A DNA stretch of 37,994 bases, from positions 1 to 37,994 of the forward strand of contig CAZKUN010000070.1 in NCBI GenBank assembly GCA_964555935.1, given 5' to 3'. This document shows, piece after piece, positions 1-6,652 of this stretch. The notes below the pieces were generated by a model. That model made no database searches and had not been told where the DNA came from. It was given only the letters and a program-made list of their open reading frames with translations. The number at the start of each line of letters is the position of its first letter. Positions within the stretch are counted from its first letter, which is position 1. The position numbers and the translations under genes were made by a program. The DNA is from CAZKUN01 sp964555935 (GTDB lineage Bacteria; Armatimonadota; Zipacnadia; Zipacnadales; VGFC01).

Positions 1-90
1 GCCGGCGGGGCCTCCCCCGCAGACGACGACATCCGCCTTGGCGATAATCTCAAGTTCGCGCGCCTGCAGGGCGACGTTGGCAGCAATCAT
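1..90 (-). CDS. FAD-dependent oxidoreductase, N-terminal 30 residues only
   Basis: Reading the minus strand from an ATG at 88-90 gives 30 open codons that run off the window edge. The last residues, VVVCGGGPAG, form a beta strand plus the GxGxxG-type dinucleotide-binding turn of FAD-dependent oxidoreductases. A GGAG lies just upstream of the ATG. The stretch ahead of the Rossmann strand is unusually long (about 20 residues) and contains no signal peptide. The substrate cannot be judged from this fragment. It is divergent from the antiporter gene; the 113 bases between them show no clear promoter. Confidence 0.6.
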   Translation of the reverse strand, partial: MIAANVALQARELEIIAKADVVVCGGGPAG

Positions 91-203
91 GCAGGATCTC
101 CGTGTTGGATGCTTCAGTTCGGCAGAGGTTTCTTCCCATTCACGGCTTACGCCTCCGATCACGAGGTGTATTGGCGGACCGTAGCGAACACGGCTGACCA
201 ATC

Positions 204-1859
204 ATGCATGGAGCATCGGCGGCATTCGACTTCGAACACGGCATCGGCATCGTCATCGGGCTACTCATCGTGGCGATGGCGGTGGCCGTTCTCGTCCGCC
301 GATTCCGCCTCCCCTATACGGTCGTGCTCGTGCTCGTCGGCATTGTGCTGGCACTGGCGCGCAAGGCATCGTGGATTCAGGTTGACGGCCTGGAGTTGGA
401 GGGCGACCTGTACGCGGCGGTGTGCTACACGGTCCTTCTGCCGATTCTGCTGTTCGAGGCCGCGCTGAACCTGAAGTGGGAGATGTTCTCGCGGAATGCT
501 CGGCCTATCTTCGGTCTGGCGATTCTGGGCACGATCATCAACATCAGCCTGGTCGGGATTCTTGTGCACTTCCTGCTGGGGATGCCGTGGGGCATCTCGC
601 TGCTGTTGGGCGCGATCATCTCGCCAACCGACCCGCTGTCGGTGGTGGTGACCTTCCGGCAGTTGGGGGTCGCGCGGCGGCTGTCGGTCCTCGTTGAGGG
701 CGAGAGCCTCTTCAATGACGCGGTCGGTCTCGTAATCTTCTCCGTGTTGCTCACGGCGGTCGGTTCGGGCAACGTGTCGGTCATGGAGGGCGTCTACGAA
801 TTCCTCATCGTGTGCGCGGGGGGCGTCGCGGTGGGAGCGGTGCTGGGGTTCGTCGCGGCCTACATCACGCGCCACGTCGACGACCACCTGATCGAAGTCA
901 CGCTTAGCACGATACTGGCTTACGGTTCGTTCCTGGTCGCCGAGCAGATGGACATCGGCGGCATTCACTTCTCCGGCGTTATCGCGGTGGTCGTTGCTGG
1001 ACTGGCGATGGGCAACTATGGGCGGACCTCGGGCATGTCGGCGACCACGATCGTGGCCCTCGATACCTTCTGGGAGTACCTGGGCTTCGTCGCGAACTCC
1101 CTCGTCTTCCTGCTGATCGGCATCGAGCTTAGCGTCCTGAAGTTCGACGGCCCGATCTGGGACACGTTGCTGACGATCGGGATCCTGTACGCAATTGTGC
1201 TGGTCGCGCGAGCGGCTGTCAGCTACGCGGGGGGCGCGACGCTAGGGACGCGGGAGCGGCCGATTCCGCGGGGCTGGCGTCACCTCATCTTCTGGGGCGG
1301 TCTCAAAGGGGCGCTCTCAATGGTGATGGTGCTGCGCGTCCCGAGGGACTTGATGGTGGGGGGCTACGAGTACTTCGACACGCTTCTGACGTGGACATTC
1401 GGCGTTGTCTTCCTGAGCCTGGTCATCCAGGGGCTGAGCATTCGCAAGGTCGTCGGGTGGCTCGGACTGGCCGGCAAGTCTGAGATCACTGACCGATACG
1501 AGGCATTCGCCGCCAAGGTCATCGCAGGGAGAGCGGCCGTCGAGGAACTTGACGAGCTGCGCGACTCTCACGTGCTGACCGCGTCGGTGCGGGATCGTCT
1601 CGCTCAACCGTATATGGTCCAGGTCTCGGATGCCGAGGAGAGCCTGGAGCAGCTCCACGATGACGAGCCGGGCTTTGCTGATATCCAAGCGCGGGATGCC
1701 ATGCGCCGGGCCCACCATGCAGAGAAGAGCGCGTTGCTCGATGCCTTCCGCCGCGGCGTGATCACTGAAGAGGCGCTGCACGACATGGTCCACGACCTCG
1801 ATGATCGCCACCATATGCTCGAGGCCAAGCAGGAAGTCGATGAGAGCGACGCCGAGTGA
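204..1859 (+). CDS. NhaP-type Na+(K+)/H+ antiporter (CPA1 family)
   Basis: This 551-residue integral membrane protein would exchange Na+ or K+ for protons across the inner membrane, serving pH and ion homeostasis. About 12 hydrophobic segments fill residues 10-430. Family hallmarks are SPTDP at 140-144 and EGESLFNDAVG at 165-175, where N171-D172 is the ND ion-binding pair of electroneutral CPA1 exchangers. A GGLKGALSM segment lies near residue 370. The last roughly 120 residues are charged and cytoplasmic, longer than a bare transporter needs, but I recognise no TrkA/RCK nucleotide-binding motif there. No strong Shine-Dalgarno precedes the ATG at 204; it was chosen because it opens directly into the first membrane segment. 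The coupling ion cannot be told from sequence alone. Confidence 0.9.
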   Translation: MHGASAAFDFEHGIGIVIGLLIVAMAVAVLVRRFRLPYTVVLVLVGIVLALARKASWIQVDGLELEGDLYAAVCYTVLLPILLFEAALNLKWEMFSRNARPIFGLAILGTIINISLVGILVHFLLGMPWGISLLLGAIISPTDPLSVVVTFRQLGVARRLSVLVEGESLFNDAVGLVIFSVLLTAVGSGNVSVMEGVYEFLIVCAGGVAVGAVLGFVAAYITRHVDDHLIEVTLSTILAYGSFLVAEQMDIGGIHFSGVIAVVVAGLAMGNYGRTSGMSATTIVALDTFWEYLGFVANSLVFLLIGIELSVLKFDGPIWDTLLTIGILYAIVLVARAAVSYAGGATLGTRERPIPRGWRHLIFWGGLKGALSMVMVLRVPRDLMVGGYEYFDTLLTWTFGVVFLSLVIQGLSIRKVVGWLGLAGKSEITDRYEAFAAKVIAGRAAVEELDELRDSHVLTASVRDRLAQPYMVQVSDAEESLEQLHDDEPGFADIQARDAMRRAHHAEKSALLDAFRRGVITEEALHDMVHDLDDRHHMLEAKQEVDESDAE

Positions 1860-1867
1860 AGCTGGGG

Positions 1868-1896
1868 TTGTCAACCGCAGCGACGTATGGTATATT
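1868..1896 (+). promoter_or_regulatory. Sigma70-like promoter of the arg operon leader
   Basis: A -35 box TTGTCA (1868-1873) and a -10 box TATATT (1891-1896) are separated by exactly 17 bases, close to the bacterial housekeeping consensus and conspicuous in this GC-rich DNA. Transcription would begin near 1903, directly ahead of the Shine-Dalgarno of the leader peptide, giving a very short 5' untranslated region. The promoter lies right after the antiporter stop codon and reads towards argC. Confidence 0.65.
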
Positions 1897-1915
1897 GCGC
1901 CTTGAAGGCATTGCC

Positions 1916-1972
1916 ATGACACCAACAACCACCATCAACCAGCCGGGACGTGCCAGGAGGCGCCTGACCTAA
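1916..1972 (+). CDS. Candidate arginine leader peptide (18 aa) for attenuation
   Basis: An ATG at 1916 with GAAGG at 1904-1908 (7-base spacing) opens an 18-codon frame ending in TAA at 1970-1972. The peptide reads MTPTTTINQPGRARRRLT, so four of codons 12-16 are arginine (CGT, AGG, AGG, CGC). It sits between a good promoter and an intrinsic terminator that precedes argC. That is the layout of ribosome-mediated attenuators such as those of the his, leu and trp operons, with Arg as the sensed amino acid. Two of the Arg codons are AGG, often a slowly read codon. The frame is too short for coding statistics, and Arg codons are common in GC-rich DNA, so the case rests on the combination of parts. 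Confidence 0.55.
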   Translation: MTPTTTINQPGRARRRLT

Positions 1973-1990
1973 CCTGTTGTCGCCGCCCTG
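1954..1990 (+). promoter_or_regulatory. Possible 1:2 pause hairpin of the arg attenuator
   Basis: CAGG (1954-1957) and GGCG (1959-1962) lie in the Arg codons of the leader peptide. They can pair with CCTG (1987-1990) and CGCC (1981-1984). A ribosome stalled at those codons would cover the 5' arm and release GCCGCCC (1982-1988). The same heptamer recurs as the 5' arm of the terminator (2014-2020), so both compete for the G-run at 2029-2034. I found no strong separate antiterminator by eye. Confidence 0.35.
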
Positions 1991-2011
1991 CGTCCACGGC
2001 TGTTTGCTACC

Positions 2012-2041
2012 ATGCCGCCCGACGTTACGGGGGGCATTTTT
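2012..2041 (+). terminator. Intrinsic terminator/attenuator ahead of argC
   Basis: ATGCCGCCC (2012-2020) pairs with GGGGGGCAT (2029-2037) around an 8-base loop, with one G/G mismatch or a bulged G, followed at once by a T run (2037-2041). It lies about 50 bases upstream of argC and downstream of the leader peptide. It therefore cannot be the end of the antiporter transcript alone; it would truncate transcripts from the 1868 promoter before argC. Confidence 0.65.
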
Positions 2042-2089
2042 CCGTTTTACTGGGTCTGCCAATTCGCTAACCGCGAAAGGACTAGTGCG

Positions 2090-3124
2090 ATGAAAGTAGG
2101 CATCTTCGGCGCATCGGGATACGGTGGCGTCGAGTTGTGTCGGTTTCTGCTCAGCCACCCCGAAGTTGAGATAGCATACCTCGGCGGACACAGCACCGCT
2201 GGTCAGAAACTCAGCGACATCTACCCGCAACTGCGCGGCCGGTTGGAGATGACGATCGAGCCGTCGGATGCGAAGACCGCCATCGAGCGGAGCGACTTCG
2301 TCTTCTTCTCGCTGGAGAGCAAGATCGGAGTGCCGTGGATCCGCGAGGTGCTCGACGCGGGCATCAAGGTCTTCGACTTCAGCGCCGACTTCCGGCTGAA
2401 TTCGGCGGGCGCATACGAGCCGCACTATGGCGATCACCCGGCGCCCGACATGCTGGCCGGCTCTGTCTACGGCTTGCCGGAGCTTCACCGTGAGGAGATC
2501 AGGGCCACCAAGCTCGCGGCGCTACCGGGATGCTACCCGACGAGCGCGATTCTGGCCCTCGCGCCGCTCTGCAAGGACCAGGCGATCCACACGGACATGG
2601 TGGTCGTCGATTCGAAGTCGGGGCTGTCAGGCGCGGGACGCAGCAAGCTAAGCACGGTCCTGCACTTCAGCGAGGCCAACGAGCAGGTCGCGGCCTACAC
2701 GCCGGGCGCGCATCGGCATGCGCCGGAGATGGACCAGGAACTCAGCCTGCTGGGGGATCCGGTCAGCGTGACATTTACGCCTCACCGAATCCCGATGACG
2801 CGGGGTATCCTCACGACGGCCTACGCGGTTCTCAAGGAAGATAAGACGGCCGAGGAGCTGCTTGCGAATTACGAGGAGTTCTACGCGGACGAGCCGTTTG
2901 TGCAAGTCATGCCGGCCGGCGAGTTGCCGGTGTCAAAGTACCCGCTCGGTTCCAACATGTGCTTCATCGGCCTAACGATCCAGCCGGGAACGCGGAAGGT
3001 GATCGTCGTCAGCGCCATCGACAACCTGATCAAGGGCCAAGCCGGCGCGGGCGTGCAGTGCATGAACCTGATGTGCGGATTCGACGAGACGACCGGCCTC
3101 ATGGGCGCGCCCGTGTGGCCATAG
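2090..3124 (+). CDS. argC: N-acetyl-gamma-glutamyl-phosphate reductase
   Basis: ArgC reduces N-acetylglutamyl-5-phosphate to the semialdehyde with NADPH, the third step of arginine synthesis, in the cytoplasm. The 344-residue product has the nucleotide-binding GASGYGG at 7-13 and the catalytic cysteine in PGCYPT (Cys148). A HRHAPEMDQE stretch typical of the family follows. Length is normal for the short (type 1) ArgC. The ATG at 2090 is preferred over an in-frame ATG at 2012 because the earlier one lies inside the terminator stem and the translated sequence before residue 1 is unrelated to the family; GAAAGG at 2075-2080 is the ribosome site. argJ starts 12 bases after the stop. Expression is probably governed by the upstream attenuator. 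Confidence 0.96.
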   Translation: MKVGIFGASGYGGVELCRFLLSHPEVEIAYLGGHSTAGQKLSDIYPQLRGRLEMTIEPSDAKTAIERSDFVFFSLESKIGVPWIREVLDAGIKVFDFSADFRLNSAGAYEPHYGDHPAPDMLAGSVYGLPELHREEIRATKLAALPGCYPTSAILALAPLCKDQAIHTDMVVVDSKSGLSGAGRSKLSTVLHFSEANEQVAAYTPGAHRHAPEMDQELSLLGDPVSVTFTPHRIPMTRGILTTAYAVLKEDKTAEELLANYEEFYADEPFVQVMPAGELPVSKYPLGSNMCFIGLTIQPGTRKVIVVSAIDNLIKGQAGAGVQCMNLMCGFDETTGLMGAPVWP

Positions 3125-3136
3125 GGAGGACTCAAC

Positions 3137-4348
3137 GTGAGTTACACTGAGATCGACGGCAACGTGATCGCACCGAACGGTTTTTCAGCGTCCGGCGGGC
3201 ACTGCGGCGTGAAGGACGGCGACACGCCCGACCTCGTTCTGATTCACTCAGAGACGCTGGCATCGGCTGCCGCGACTTTGACGACCAACCAGTTCCGCGC
3301 CGCGCCGACGTATGTCACGGAACGCACGGTCGCCAATGGCCGCGCGCAGACGATCGTCGCGAACTCGGGCAACGCGAACTGCGCGACCGGTGCGGAGGGC
3401 ATGGAGAACGCGATCCACATGGGGCGGGTTGCCGCAGACGCTATTGGCGTCTCCCCCGCGGACGTGATCGTGTGCTCGACGGGTGGCATTGGTCATCAGC
3501 TACCGATTGAGAGAATCGATGCGGGAATCAAGGACCTGAGCGGGAAGCTCGGCGAAGTCGATGCTGAACTCATCGCCCGCTCGATCATGACGACGGACAC
3601 TTACCCGAAGGCCGTGTCGATAGAGTTTGACCTTGGCGACGCGAAGGCCCGGATGGGCGGGATTGCCAAGGGCGCGGGGATGATCCACCCCAACATGGCG
3701 ACGATGCTCGCGTTCATCACGACCGATGTGGCGATCGCTCCGGAGTTGCTGCGTTACGCGCTACGCGACGCCGTGCAGGTCAGCTTCAACTGCATCTCGG
3801 TCGATGGCGATCAGAGCACGAACGACACGTGCGCCGTGCTCGCCAATGGCGCGAGTGGCGCGCCGATCATCGACAACGAATGCGATCCGCGTTTCAACGA
3901 TTTCTGCGACGCGTTGACGCACTGCCTCACGGACCTTGCGAAGAAAATCGCCTTTGACGGCGAGGGCTCAACGAAGAAGGTCACGATCAACGTGACGGGC
4001 GCGGAGCTTTGGGAAGACGCGCATATCATCGGCCGGCACATGGCAAATTACACGCTTCTAAAGGTTGCCTATTACACGGGCGACTTCAACTGGGGGCGGA
4101 TCGCGGCGAGTTCGGGCGCGGCGGGCGTCCCGGTGGATCCGAACACGATTACGATTTACTTCTGCGGGACCAAGTGCTTTGAGGCGGGCGAGCCGGTCGC
4201 GCACGACGAGGCCGCGGGACGCAAGCGCCTCACGGAGGACGAGATCGAGGTCACCGTTGACCTCGGCATGGGTTCTGAGTCATGCACCGTGTGGACGTGC
4301 GATTACACGCCCGGATACCTCGACGCCAACGCGGTCGAGGAACTGTAA
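3137..4348 (+). CDS. argJ: Glutamate N-acetyltransferase / ornithine acetyltransferase
   Basis: ArgJ moves the acetyl group from N-acetylornithine back to glutamate, closing the cyclic arginine pathway; some members also use acetyl-CoA. The 403-residue precursor carries the self-cleavage site in HPNMATML, between Ala188 and Thr189, giving alpha and beta chains with Thr189 as nucleophile. An oxyanion-type STGGIG is at 114-119 and SGNAN at 77-81. The start is GTG at 3137, placed 6 bases after GGGAGGA. Gene order argC-J-B-D implies a cyclic pathway that need not rely on ArgE. Whether it is mono- or bifunctional cannot be decided from sequence; no argA is present in the window. Confidence 0.95.
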   Translation: MSYTEIDGNVIAPNGFSASGGHCGVKDGDTPDLVLIHSETLASAAATLTTNQFRAAPTYVTERTVANGRAQTIVANSGNANCATGAEGMENAIHMGRVAADAIGVSPADVIVCSTGGIGHQLPIERIDAGIKDLSGKLGEVDAELIARSIMTTDTYPKAVSIEFDLGDAKARMGGIAKGAGMIHPNMATMLAFITTDVAIAPELLRYALRDAVQVSFNCISVDGDQSTNDTCAVLANGASGAPIIDNECDPRFNDFCDALTHCLTDLAKKIAFDGEGSTKKVTINVTGAELWEDAHIIGRHMANYTLLKVAYYTGDFNWGRIAASSGAAGVPVDPNTITIYFCGTKCFEAGEPVAHDEAAGRKRLTEDEIEVTVDLGMGSESCTVWTCDYTPGYLDANAVEEL

Positions 4349-4359
4349 GGAGAGCAACC

Positions 4360-5223
4360 ATGGCCACCGCTATGGAGATCGCTGAAGTCCTGCTTGAGGT
4401 CCTCCCCTACATCGAGCAGCATCGGGGCAAGGCCTTTGTCATCAAGATCGGCGGCAGCGCGATGAGCAAGAGCGACTGCCTCGCGAGCTTCGCCACCGAT
4501 GTTGTGCTGCTGCAGCGTCTGGGGATCCACCCGGTCATCGTCCACGGTGGCGGCCCGGAGATCTCAGGCTACATGGACCGGCTCGGAATCGAGCCGAAGT
4601 TCGTCGACGGGCTGCGCGTAACCGACGAAGAGACGTTGTGCGTGGCTCAGATGGTGCTCATCGGGCTGACGGGCAAGCGGATCGTCACGGCGATCCATCA
4701 GGCGGGGGGCGAATGCCTGGGCATTAGCGGCATCGACGGTGGCTTGCTGGCGGCAGAGAAGATGTGCAAGGACGGTTGCGATCTGGGCTGCGTTGGCCAT
4801 GTCACTGAGGTGCGGGCAGAGGTGCTAAACCGCCTCATCGGCGATGGGTACATCCCCGTCATCGCACCACTTGCATCTGATGCGGACGGCAATCACTACA
4901 ATATTAACGCCGACCACGTGGCAGGCCAAATCGCCGCCGCGCTCGGCGCATCGAAGATGGTGAACCTGACCGACGTGAAGGGCTTCATGCGCGATCCGGA
5001 TGCGCCGGAATCGCTGGTGAGTTCGCTGAAGCTGTCAGAGGCCAAGGAAGCGCTGACCGGATCGTCCGCCAAGGGGGGCATGTTGCCCAAACTCGAGGGC
5101 TGCGTCATGGCCGTCGACATGGGCGTTGAGAGGGCGCACCTTATTGATGGGCGCGCGCCGCACGCGCTGCTCGTGGAGTTGTTCACCGACGGCGGCATTG
5201 GGACGATGATCGTTCAGGACTAG
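4360..5223 (+). CDS. argB: Acetylglutamate kinase
   Basis: ArgB phosphorylates N-acetylglutamate with ATP, the second and usually feedback-controlled step of arginine synthesis. The 287-residue protein has KIGGSAM at 29-35, the HGGGPEI substrate loop at 62-68 and LTDVKGF near residue 206, all features of the amino acid kinase fold. An N-terminal helix ahead of the kinase core (residues 4-22) resembles the arm found in hexameric, arginine-inhibited enzymes, so allosteric inhibition by arginine is a reasonable inference. The ATG at 4360 follows AAGGAGA at 4347-4353; a longer in-frame start at 4282 lies inside argJ and lacks family similarity. It begins 11 bases after argJ. Confidence 0.96.
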   Translation: MATAMEIAEVLLEVLPYIEQHRGKAFVIKIGGSAMSKSDCLASFATDVVLLQRLGIHPVIVHGGGPEISGYMDRLGIEPKFVDGLRVTDEETLCVAQMVLIGLTGKRIVTAIHQAGGECLGISGIDGGLLAAEKMCKDGCDLGCVGHVTEVRAEVLNRLIGDGYIPVIAPLASDADGNHYNINADHVAGQIAAALGASKMVNLTDVKGFMRDPDAPESLVSSLKLSEAKEALTGSSAKGGMLPKLEGCVMAVDMGVERAHLIDGRAPHALLVELFTDGGIGTMIVQD

Positions 5224-5227
5224 AGCT

Positions 5228-5293
5228 GGTTTCAGAACCCCAACAACCGGGCCTGTCGGATCTGGAGATCCGACCTACGGGGGTTCTGAAACC
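5228..5293. repeat. REP-like nested hairpin, copy 1 (argB-argD gap)
   Basis: The outer stem GGTTTCAGAACCCC (5228-5241) pairs perfectly with 5280-5293. The inner palindrome GTCGGATCT (5255-5263) / AGATCCGAC (5266-5274) has a GG loop and is followed by CTACG (5275-5279). On the other strand this is a hairpin with a 5' GTAG foot, the mark of REP elements handled by RAYT transposases. A second copy lies at 8584-8653 and a related inverted pair at 22651-22745. Here it sits inside the arg operon, where it could stabilise or partly separate the argB and argD message. Confidence 0.75.
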
Positions 5294-5332
5294 ACTTCCA
5301 GTTGCCACGCGCAAACACCGGGAGGAACACCC

Positions 5333-6529
5333 GTGAACAGCCAAGATATCTTCGCTCTTACCGACGCGCATGTTATGAAGACGTATGGACGGACGCCTGT
5401 GGCGTTCGTGAAGGGCCAGGGATGCAAGCTGTGGGACGCCGAGGGTGTCGAGTACCTCGACTTTCTGGCGGGGATCGCCGTCTGCAGCGTCGGACACGCA
5501 CACCCGACTGTGACGGACGCGATCTGCAAGCAGGCGCAGGCGGTGCTGCACACATCGAACCTGTATCACATCGCGCCGCAGTCACAACTCGCGGCTGAGT
5601 TGTGCGAGATCTCGTTCGCCGACAAGGCCTTCTTCTGCAACAGCGGGATGGAGGCCAATGAGGCGTCGATCAAACTCGCGCGCAAGTACTCGCTCGTTCA
5701 CCACGGCGAGGGTCGCGCCGAGATCATCACCGCCGAAGACTCGTTCCATGGGCGCTCGCTAGGGACGCTCGCCGCGACGGCCAAGGACCACAAGCAGCAG
5801 ACGTTCATGCCGCTGGTGCCGGGCTTCAAGCACGTGGCGTGGGATGACGCGGACGCGCTGACAGCGGCGATGACCGACCAGACGTGCGCGGTGCTCTTGG
5901 AGCCCGTCCAGGGCGAGGGAGGCGTCCACGTGCCGTCGGATGGCTACTTCGCGAAGGTCCGGCAGATCTGCGACGACCGCAACCTGCTGCTCATTCTCGA
6001 TGAGGTCCAGACGGGTATCGGTCGGACGGGCGAGTGGTTCGGCTATCAGCACTTCGGGATCGAGCCTGACATCATGAGCCTGGCGAAGGCGCTGGGCTCG
6101 GGCGTCCCGATTGGCGCGTGTCTCTGCACGGATGAGGTGGCGGCATTTGAGCCCGGAGACCATGCGACGACGTTCGGCGGGAACTACATCGCCTGCGCCG
6201 CGGGTCTCGCGACGCTGACGGTGATGAAGGACGAGAGCTTGCTGGCGAACACCAGATCGCGCGGCGAGCAACTGGCGGCCGGCTTCGCGAGGCTCGAGGC
6301 GAAGTACGATGCCGTCAGCAACTCGCGCGGTCTTGGGCTTCTGCGCGCCTTCGATGTCGCGGGCGGCGAGGCCAGCGATGTGGCCAAGGCCTGCTTCGAG
6401 CGCAAGCTCATCACCATCGCCCTCGGCGACTACGGCGTTCGTCTTGCGCCGCCGCTGGTGGTGACGGCAGAGGAAGTCGATCAGGCGCTGGGGATCATTC
6501 ATGAGGCGTTGGCGGAAGTGCTGGGGTGA
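5333..6529 (+). CDS. argD: Acetylornithine aminotransferase
   Basis: ArgD is the PLP enzyme that converts N-acetylglutamate semialdehyde to N-acetylornithine with glutamate as amino donor; many homologues also act in lysine synthesis. The 398-residue protein shows NSGMEANE (103-110), which binds the PLP phosphate, ILDEVQTG (221-228) with the Asp contacting the pyridine nitrogen, and the Schiff-base lysine in SLAKALGSG (Lys252). TTFGGN follows as expected for class III aminotransferases. The start is GTG at 5333 after GGGAGGAAC (5320-5328). It is separated from argB by 109 bases that hold the nested hairpin repeat. The gene is followed by two small hairpins and a strong GC stem before the convergent permease gene. 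Confidence 0.94.
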   Translation: MNSQDIFALTDAHVMKTYGRTPVAFVKGQGCKLWDAEGVEYLDFLAGIAVCSVGHAHPTVTDAICKQAQAVLHTSNLYHIAPQSQLAAELCEISFADKAFFCNSGMEANEASIKLARKYSLVHHGEGRAEIITAEDSFHGRSLGTLAATAKDHKQQTFMPLVPGFKHVAWDDADALTAAMTDQTCAVLLEPVQGEGGVHVPSDGYFAKVRQICDDRNLLLILDEVQTGIGRTGEWFGYQHFGIEPDIMSLAKALGSGVPIGACLCTDEVAAFEPGDHATTFGGNYIACAAGLATLTVMKDESLLANTRSRGEQLAAGFARLEAKYDAVSNSRGLGLLRAFDVAGGEASDVAKACFERKLITIALGDYGVRLAPPLVVTAEEVDQALGIIHEALAEVLG

Positions 6530-6533
6530 CGGC

Positions 6534-6589
6534 GTCGAAGCTAGAGCTTCGACCTACGCACGGATGACAGGCGGGACGCCTGTCCTACG
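6534..6589. repeat. Two tandem REP-like hairpins with CTACG feet
   Basis: GTCGAAGCT (6534-6542) / AGCTTCGAC (6545-6553) is followed by CTACG (6554-6558). GACAGGCG (6566-6573) / CGCCTGTC (6577-6584) is followed by CTACG (6585-6589). The stems are unrelated in sequence but share the same foot with the 5255-5279 and 8613-8637 hairpins, so they look like members of one element family with diverged palindromes. Confidence 0.6.
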
Positions 6590-6600
6590 ACGACAACGAC

Positions 6601-6622
6601 GGGGCGCGGAGATTCGCGCCCC
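6601..6622. terminator. GC-rich stem between convergent genes
   Basis: GGGGCGCG (6601-6608) pairs perfectly with CGCGCCCC (6615-6622) around GAGATT. It lies between the ends of argD (plus) and the permease (minus), where a bidirectional terminator is expected. The following bases are only moderately T-rich, so termination strength is uncertain. Confidence 0.5.
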
Positions 6623-6652
6623 GTTCGTATTCGTGGGGTCGCCGAACGTTAC

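Noticed and set aside
2012..2089. Longer ArgC start at 2012
   Set aside because: It would begin inside the terminator stem and add 26 residues absent from ArgC; the ATG at 2090 has a ribosome site and opens with the canonical MKVGIFGASGY.
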